Part shown: positions 7,574 through 11,705 of the stretch, one piece after another
Layout of the letters: the number at the start of each line of letters is the position of its first letter
How positions within the stretch are numbered: position 1 is the stretch's first letter
DNA from: an uncultured Eubacteriales bacterium
Lineage (GTDB): Bacteria; Bacillota; Clostridia; Oscillospirales; Oscillospiraceae
Reading direction: 5' to 3'
Assembly: GCA_900551355.1 (NCBI GenBank)
Contig: URVR01000034.1
Coordinates: 1-11,705, forward strand
DNA: 11,705 nt
Program-made: the position numbers and the translations under genes
Notes under the pieces: generated by a model
What the model saw: the letters and a program-made list of their open reading frames with translations, nothing else
What the model was told of the DNA's origin: nothing
Database searches by the model: none

Positions 7574-7589
7574 ACACAAGATATAGTGT
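7574..7589. promoter_or_regulatory. Second, near-perfect NrdR box
   Basis: ACACAAGATATAGTGT matches the NrdR consensus at all but one position and is a near-palindrome. It lies 108 bp upstream of the promoter-proximal box. A weaker copy (GCACAAAATATAGGCG) follows at 7608-7623. No convincing promoter overlaps it on either strand. Confidence 0.7.
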
Positions 7590-7669
7590 TTCCGTCTCGC
7601 CGCTCCGGCACAAAATATAGGCGCAGCCGCGCGAATTTCCCAGTTCTTTCCCGCCGGAAAAATCCATCA

Positions 7670-7698
7670 TTGCGTCGAAAGGTCAGATATGGTATACT
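7670..7698 (+). promoter_or_regulatory. Predicted promoter of the membrane protein-rimM-trmD operon
   Basis: TTGCGT (7670-7675), a 17-bp spacer and TATACT (7693-7698) preceded by TGG (extended -10) form a plausible SigA promoter. Predicted start is near 7705. The leader contains a 6-bp hairpin (CGGGGC 7720-7725 with GCCCCG 7733-7738) and an AAAGGGGG ribosome binding site before the ATG at 7757. Confidence 0.65.
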
Positions 7699-7756
7699 AA
7701 ATTGGTTATTGTAGTCTGACGGGGCGTTCCGTGCCCCGGAGAAAGGGGGAAGCGCC

Positions 7757-8077
7757 ATGCGCCCGGATATCCGTTCGCTCATCCACGGCATCTTCAATCT
7801 GATCCTGCCGTTCTTTGCCTACGATCTGGCGGGCCTGCTGTCCTTCGCCCTCACCGTGGGCGACTACACGCCGTGGACGGCGATCTGGCCCATGACCATT
7901 CTGGTGGCGCTGCCGTTCCTGTCCGACCTCGTGGGTGTGGTGCTGGGCGCGGTGCGCTACGCAAAAACGGGCCGCACCTGCGCGCTGCTGGGCATCATCT
8001 TCTCCGTCGGCGGCGCGGCGCTGTACTACATGCTCCGCTTCCAGCTGGGCTTCACCCTGTTCGGCATGCTGGTGTGA
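7757..8077 (+). CDS. Small integral membrane protein, function unknown
   Basis: 106 aa with about three predicted transmembrane segments: roughly residues 12-34 (IFNLILPFFAYDLAGLLSFALTV), 43-67 (TILVALPFLSDLVGVVLGAV region) and 75-96 (CALLGIIFSVGGAALYYMLRF region). The loop RYAKTGRT between segments 2 and 3 is basic and probably cytoplasmic. No family is recognised. Translation is credible because AAAGGGGG lies 7-8 nt before the ATG, an extended -10 promoter lies upstream and codon use is like its neighbours. It is the first gene before rimM (32-nt gap), so it is probably cotranscribed with rimM-trmD, although these are normally preceded by rpsP and a KH-domain gene. Confidence 0.75.
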   Translation: MRPDIRSLIHGIFNLILPFFAYDLAGLLSFALTVGDYTPWTAIWPMTILVALPFLSDLVGVVLGAVRYAKTGRTCALLGIIFSVGGAALYYMLRFQLGFTLFGMLV

Positions 8078-8109
8078 TATTTCTGATTTTCTGATAAGGA
8101 GGGCGCTGT

Positions 8110-8619
8110 ATGCGGCCTGAGTTCATTACGGTGGGCACCGTTGTCAACGCCCACGGCGTCCGCGGCGAGGTAAAGGTGAACCCCGCCGGCTTCGATCCGG
8201 CGTTTATCGCCTCGTTCCGCACCCTGTACATCGGCGGCAAGGAGACGAAGGTCACCGCCGCCCGCGTCCACAAGTCCACCGTGCTGCTGACGCTGCCCGG
8301 CGTGGACACCATGGACGATGCCCTGGCCCTGAAGGGCCGCACCGTGGCCATCCGCCGCACCGACGCCCGCCTGCCCAAGGGCCAGTTCTTCGACGAGGAG
8401 CTGGAGGGCTGCGCCGTGGTGGACGACGCCACCGGTCAGGAGATCGGCCGGCTGGACAAGGTGCTGTCCTACCCCGCCCACAAGGTCTATCAGGTGCGGG
8501 GCGGCGCCCACGAGTACCTGATCCCCGCCGTGCCGGATGTGTTCATCGTCTCCGCCGACCCGGACGCGGAGGTCATCCGCGTCCGCATGATGAAAGGACT
8601 GGCCACCGATGAGAATTGA
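8110..8619 (+). CDS. rimM: Ribosome maturation factor RimM
   Basis: 169 aa, the family's usual length. RimM binds ribosomal protein S19 in the 30S head and assists late maturation of 16S rRNA in the cytosol. The N-terminal beta-barrel domain starts FITVGTVVNAHGVRGEVKV (about 5-23), the classic RimM signature. The linker carries KGQFFDEELEGC (about 90-101), and the C-terminal PRC-barrel domain includes IGRLDKVLSYPAHKVYQV and EYLIPAVPDVFI. A strong AAGGAGGG (8096-8103) precedes the ATG at 8110. Its 3' end overlaps trmD by 11 nt, so the two are coupled, as is typical of the rpsP-rimM-trmD-rplS cluster. The rpsP gene is not upstream here. Confidence 0.96.
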   Translation: MRPEFITVGTVVNAHGVRGEVKVNPAGFDPAFIASFRTLYIGGKETKVTAARVHKSTVLLTLPGVDTMDDALALKGRTVAIRRTDARLPKGQFFDEELEGCAVVDDATGQEIGRLDKVLSYPAHKVYQVRGGAHEYLIPAVPDVFIVSADPDAEVIRVRMMKGLATDEN

Positions 8620-9397
8620 CATCATGACCCTGTTCCCCGACGCGGTGGACGCCATGATGAACGCCTCCATCATCGGCCGGGCGCAGGAGCGGGGCTTCGT
8701 CACCATCCGTACCCACCAGATCCGGGAGTTCACCACCAACAAGCAGATGCAGGTGGACGATTATCCCTACGGCGGCGGGCGTGGCGCGGTGATGCAGGCC
8801 GACCCGCTGTACCGTTGCTGGCAGCATATCTGCGACGAGGCCGGCGGGCGGGTACACACCATCTATATGTCTCCCTGCGGGCGGGTGCTGACCCAGCAGG
8901 TGGCCCGGGAGCTGAAGGCGCAGCACGACCATCTGATCCTGGTCTGCGGCCACTACGAGGGCGTGGATCAGCGGTTTCTGGACGAGTGCGTGGACGAGGA
9001 GATCTCCATGGGCGACTTTGTGGTCACCGGCGGTGAGATCCCGGCCATGGCGCTGGCGGACTGCCTGTGCCGTATGGTGCCCGGCGTCCTGCCGGAGGAG
9101 AGCTGCTACACCGACGAGAGCCACTGGAACGGTCTTTTGGAGTACCCCCAGTATTCCCGGCCGGAGGAGTGGCATGGCCGCAAGGTGCCGGAGGTGCTGC
9201 TCAGCGGCCACCACGGCAACGTGGCGGACTGGCGCACCCGGGAAAGCTATAAGCGCACCATGGCGCGGCGTCCCGACCTGTGGGAGAAATTCGATCTGAC
9301 GCAGGTACACAGCCGCCACGACAAAAAGGTGCTGGCGCAGGCGCTGGCGGAGTACGAGGCGGCGCAGCAGCCCGCCCCGGATACGGACGCGGAATAA
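8609..9397 (+). CDS. trmD: tRNA (guanine-N1)-methyltransferase TrmD
   Basis: 262 aa. TrmD transfers methyl from S-adenosylmethionine to N1 of G37, next to the anticodon, in tRNAs of the Leu, Pro and Arg groups, which prevents +1 frameshifting. It is a SPOUT-class trefoil-knot dimer. Signatures are MRIDIMTLFPD at the start, DDYPYGGGRGAVMQ (50-63), LILVCGHYEGVDQR (109-122) and EISMGDFVVTGGE (131-143), the knot that binds SAM, then the C-terminal helical tRNA-binding domain. The start ATG (8609) lies inside the rimM end, with AAAGGA upstream. A terminator follows 25 nt after the stop, so rplS (L19), the usual next gene, is not cotranscribed. Confidence 0.97.
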   Translation: MRIDIMTLFPDAVDAMMNASIIGRAQERGFVTIRTHQIREFTTNKQMQVDDYPYGGGRGAVMQADPLYRCWQHICDEAGGRVHTIYMSPCGRVLTQQVARELKAQHDHLILVCGHYEGVDQRFLDECVDEEISMGDFVVTGGEIPAMALADCLCRMVPGVLPEESCYTDESHWNGLLEYPQYSRPEEWHGRKVPEVLLSGHHGNVADWRTRESYKRTMARRPDLWEKFDLTQVHSRHDKKVLAQALAEYEAAQQPAPDTDAE

Positions 9398-9422
9398 GCG
9401 GCACACGGAAACAGCATACGCG

Positions 9423-9452
9423 GGAGACGGGCCAAGGCCCGTCTCCTTTTTT
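9423..9452 (+). terminator. Intrinsic terminator after trmD
   Basis: Stem GGAGACGGG (9423-9431) with CCCGTCTCC (9438-9446) around CCAAGG; two inner C-G pairs are also possible. It is followed by T-run 9447-9452. It closes the rimM-trmD operon. Confidence 0.92.
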
Positions 9453-9504
9453 CGGTGGATTTGTCATTTTTGCCGGAAAACCGACAGTTTTCCCGTTTTC
9501 GTTG

Positions 9505-9533
9505 TTGTAGTTTCTCCAAAACTCCTGTATAAT
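9505..9533 (+). promoter_or_regulatory. Predicted promoter of the ene-reductase gene
   Basis: TTGTAG (9505-9510), a 17-bp spacer and a perfect TATAAT (9528-9533). Predicted start is near 9540, giving a leader of about 43 nt. An inverted repeat AGCAT (9534-9538) / ATGCT (9555-9559) straddles the start region and could be an operator or a small hairpin. AGGAGG (9569-9574) lies 8 nt before the ATG at 9583. Confidence 0.78.
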
Positions 9534-9582
9534 AGCATGGTAAAAACCGGCAGTATGCTGAAAATATGAGGAGGAACACCGA

Positions 9583-11643
9583 ATGAACGAGAAATACAGC
9601 GCGCTGTTTACCCCCTGGAAGATCGGCAACGTGGAGATCAAGAACCGCATCGTGCAGCCCTCCATGGGCGGCACATCCCTCTTCGGCTGGCTGGAGCCAT
9701 GTCACTTCGACAAGGAGGCCGCCTACCACATCCTGAACCGCGCCCAGAACAACGTGGGTCTGGTGCTGCCGGGCATGCAGTGCGTCCGTGACACCATGGG
9801 CGGCCGCTGGCTCTATCAGAACAAGAAGATGTTCAAGGATCTGGCGGATTGGCTGCCGGAGTTCCACAAGACCGGCTCCAAGCTGTTCGTCCAGCTGTCC
9901 GCCGGTATGGGCCGCTCCATGGCCATCAACGACATCATGGTCAAGATGCTGCAGAACAAGCCCTTCGGCACTGTGGGCAAGCCTTTCCTCAACGTGGATT
10001 ACATCACCGCCTCCGCCTCCGCTACCCCCAACCGCTGGTATCCGGAGTGCAAGTCCCGTCCCCTGACCGTGGAGGAGATCCACGAGATGGTGGACGCCTT
10101 CGCCAAGACCGCCAAGCTGCTGCAGGACGCCGGTGTGGACGGCGTGGAGATCCACGCGGTCCACGAGGGCTACCTGCTGGATCAGTTCACCCTGGCCAAC
10201 ATGAACTACCGTACCGACGAGTACGGCGGCTCCTTCGAGAACCGCTACCGCTTCCCCGTGGAGATCGTGCAGGCCATCAAGGCCGTCTGCGGCAAGGACT
10301 TCCCCGTGGCGCTGCGCTACTCCGTGGTGTCCAAGACCAAGGGCTTCGGCCAGGGCGCCGTCCCCGGTGAGGAGTTCACCGAGTTCGGCCGCGACATGGC
10401 CGAGTCCGAGCGCGCCATCAAGTACCTGGAGGACGCCGGCTACGACATGTTCGACTGCGACAACGGCACCTACGACGCGTGGTACTGGGCACATCCGCCG
10501 GTCTACATGCCGGAGAACTGCAACCTGCCGGAGGTGGAGCATATCAAGAACTTCACCACCAAGCCCGTGGTCTGCGCCGGCAAGATGGATCCCGCCAAGG
10601 CCGCCGAGGAGATCGCCGCCGGCCGTCTGGACGCCGTGGGCATTGCCCGCCAGAATCTGGTGGATCCCGAGTGGGTCAACAAGATCCTGGAGGACCGCGT
10701 GGAGGACATCAAGCCCTGCATCAACTGTCATAACGCCTGCTTCAGCTTCAACAAGTCCGCCGGCACGCCCAATATGCAGCCCATGGACGACTCCCTCCAT
10801 CTGGCCCGCTGCGCGCTGACCCCCTCCACCATGCAGCACAACAAGTACAAGATCGTGCCCACGAAGAAGCCCAAGAAGGTGGCCATCATCGGCGGCGGCA
10901 TCGGTGGCATGGAGTGCGCGCTGGTGCTGAAGCAGCGGGGCCACACCCCCGTCATCTTCGAGAAGTCCGGTGAGCTGGGCGGCCTGTACATCACCGCCTC
11001 CGCCATGAGCTTCAAGGAGGCCGACAAGGCGCTGCTGCGCTGGTACGAGCGTGAGCTGAAGAAGAACGACATCGAGGTCCGCTTCCACATGGAGATCAAC
11101 GCCCCCGCCACCCTGCGCCGCGAGTTTGACGAGATCATCGTCTGCACCGGCTCCGCCCCCAAGACTCTGCCGGTGAAGGGCTTCAACAAGACCATCAACT
11201 TCACCCAGCTGCTGCTGAACCAGGTGGACGCCGGCGACCGCATCGTGTTCTTCGGCGGCGGCCAGTCCTCCTGCGAGGCGGCCTATGAGATGGTGCTGCA
11301 GGGCCGTCATCCCATCATCGTGGAGTACGCCAACGACCTGATCGCCACCCCCGGCACCTGCCTGGCCAACGCCTCCTTCCTCCGGGAGATGCTGGCGTTC
11401 AAGAAGGTGCCCATCTACCTGAATTCCACCATCACCGAGATCGGCGACGGCTACGTCATGGTCAAGGGCAAGGACGGCGACGTCCAGCGCATCGACTGCG
11501 ACAGCGTGGTCAACGGCATCGGCTTCGTCCCGGCCCCCATCGCGCCGGACGACAAGAAGGTGCGCCGTGTAGGTACCTGCGAGAAGTGGGGCAACCTGCG
11601 CAACGTCATCTGGGGCGCATGGGATGTCTGCATGAAGATCTGA
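9583..11643 (+). CDS. FMN/FAD/4Fe-4S ene-reductase of the 2-enoate reductase / BaiCD-BaiH type (NADH:flavin oxidoreductase)
   Basis: 686 aa, complete, near the usual 640-680 of the family. Residues 1 to about 375 are an Old Yellow Enzyme TIM barrel binding FMN: start LFTPWKIGNVEIKNRIV, and the active-site segment EIH191AVH194EGY197LLDQF with two histidines for the substrate carbonyl and a likely proton-donor tyrosine, then NYRTDEYGGSFENR. A 4Fe-4S site is formed by C379, C382, C386 and C410. The C-terminal part binds FAD (VAIIGGGIGG 433-442) and a pyridine nucleotide (FFGGGQSS 557-563). Related enzymes (2-enoate reductase, FldZ-type cinnamate reductase, bile-acid BaiCD/BaiH, dienoyl-CoA reductase FadH) reduce activated C=C bonds with NADH or NADPH, often in anaerobic gut metabolism. 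The HEGYLLDQF form places it with the enoate/Bai branch rather than classic OYE. It has its own promoter and no visible pathway partners, so the substrate cannot be named. The family call is firm. Confidence 0.9.
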   Translation: MNEKYSALFTPWKIGNVEIKNRIVQPSMGGTSLFGWLEPCHFDKEAAYHILNRAQNNVGLVLPGMQCVRDTMGGRWLYQNKKMFKDLADWLPEFHKTGSKLFVQLSAGMGRSMAINDIMVKMLQNKPFGTVGKPFLNVDYITASASATPNRWYPECKSRPLTVEEIHEMVDAFAKTAKLLQDAGVDGVEIHAVHEGYLLDQFTLANMNYRTDEYGGSFENRYRFPVEIVQAIKAVCGKDFPVALRYSVVSKTKGFGQGAVPGEEFTEFGRDMAESERAIKYLEDAGYDMFDCDNGTYDAWYWAHPPVYMPENCNLPEVEHIKNFTTKPVVCAGKMDPAKAAEEIAAGRLDAVGIARQNLVDPEWVNKILEDRVEDIKPCINCHNACFSFNKSAGTPNMQPMDDSLHLARCALTPSTMQHNKYKIVPTKKPKKVAIIGGGIGGMECALVLKQRGHTPVIFEKSGELGGLYITASAMSFKEADKALLRWYERELKKNDIEVRFHMEINAPATLRREFDEIIVCTGSAPKTLPVKGFNKTINFTQLLLNQVDAGDRIVFFGGGQSSCEAAYEMVLQGRHPIIVEYANDLIATPGTCLANASFLREMLAFKKVPIYLNSTITEIGDGYVMVKGKDGDVQRIDCDSVVNGIGFVPAPIAPDDKKVRRVGTCEKWGNLRNVIWGAWDVCMKI

Positions 11644-11657
11644 CACACATACAGGGG

Positions 11658-11705
11658 CTGTCTCTTATACACATCTGACGCTGCCGACGATCGCATAAGT
11701 GTAGA
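11658..11705 (+). other. Untrimmed Nextera Read-1 adapter with i5 index (not genomic)
   Basis: CTGTCTCTTATACACATCT (11658-11676) is the reverse-complement mosaic end, followed by GACGCTGCCGACGA (11677-11690), the Read-1 adapter. Next come the 8-base index TCGCATAA (11691-11698) and GTGTAGA (11699-11705), the start of the P5 sequence. Read in the forward direction the index is TTATGCGA, which I recall as Nextera S522. The real insert ends at about 11657, 14 nt after the last stop codon. Confidence 0.97.

Larger units (their letters stand above)
7387..7756. other. 370-bp AT-rich divergent intergenic region
   Basis: Between nrdD (-) and the small membrane protein gene (+). From left to right it holds the nrdD leader and promoter, two pairs of strong/weak NrdR-like boxes (7466-7512 and 7574-7623), an exact 11-bp direct repeat CAAAATATAGG (7500-7510 and 7611-7621), and the promoter and leader of the plus-strand operon. 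Stretches 7513-7573 and 7624-7669 show nothing I can name. Open frames here (for example 7383-7670 minus) have no ribosome binding site or recognisable product. Confidence 0.7.

Noticed and set aside
7383..7670. 95-codon minus-strand open frame upstream of nrdD
   Set aside because: It overlaps the nrdD promoter, leader and NrdR boxes, lacks a ribosome binding site, and its composition does not resemble the coding genes here.
7699..7756. Riboswitch or ribosomal-protein leader before the membrane protein-rimM-trmD operon
   Set aside because: Only one 6-bp hairpin is visible in about 50 nt, too little to match any known riboswitch or leader fold.
9247..11646. 799-codon open frame on the minus strand
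   Set aside because: Same effect, antisense to trmD's end and the ene-reductase; it crosses the trmD terminator and the ene-reductase promoter and shows no recognisable domain or ribosome binding site.

Overview
The window is an 11.6 kb piece of GC-rich bacterial DNA (insert about 31-11657) with untrimmed Illumina Nextera adapter on both ends (1-30 and 11658-11705). Third codon positions are mostly G or C, Shine-Dalgarno sites are strong (AGGAGG type), promoters are AT-rich sigma-70/SigA type, and the gene set is anaerobic: class III ribonucleotide reductase, a YqeB/EF2563-family maturation protein, a BaiCD/BaiH/2-enoate-reductase-like flavoenzyme and ATP-type PEP carboxykinase. This best fits an anaerobic, high-GC gut Clostridium-group bacterium of the Oscillospiraceae type (Flavonifractor, Oscillibacter and relatives). 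That placement is an inference from gene content and composition, not a database result.

Layout. 31-442 (+): C-terminal part of a threonine aldolase / beta-eliminating lyase, cut by the adapter, ending at a strong bidirectional terminator (452-490). 3212-492 (-): a likely three-gene operon of yqeB (molybdenum hydroxylase maturation), pckA (carrying an apparent one-base frameshift at 1741-1745) and an unrecognised 104-aa protein. 3314-3661 (+): a divergent, single-domain ModE-type regulator. Its promoter and that of yqeB sit back to back, and the regulator mRNA is predicted to be leaderless. 7386-3743 (-): nrdD, an intercistronic terminator, nrdG, and a DUF4097-type lipoprotein whose ribosome binding site overlaps the nrdG stop codon. 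7387-7756: an AT-rich 370-bp intergenic region holding the nrdD promoter, NrdR-box-like palindromes arranged as two similar modules, and the promoter of the next operon. 7757-9397 (+): a small membrane protein, rimM and trmD, closed by a terminator (9423-9452). 9583-11643 (+): a complete 686-aa FMN/FAD/4Fe-4S ene-reductase with its own promoter.

How the genes work together. NrdG makes the glycyl radical on NrdD, which supplies dNTPs without oxygen; the NrdR boxes link this to dNTP/ATP status. RimM (30S maturation) and TrmD (m1G37 of tRNA) serve translation. YqeB and the ModE-like regulator point to a selenium-dependent molybdenum hydroxylase system encoded elsewhere in the genome. The terminal flavoenzyme probably reduces an activated C=C bond of an unknown substrate.

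I see no CRISPR array, tRNA, rRNA, transposase or phage gene. I do not see a clearly new multi-gene system. The most notable items are the yqeB/ModE-like divergent pair with its leaderless prediction, the duplicated NrdR-box arrangement, the coupled nrdG-lipoprotein pair, and the flavoenzyme of unknown substrate.
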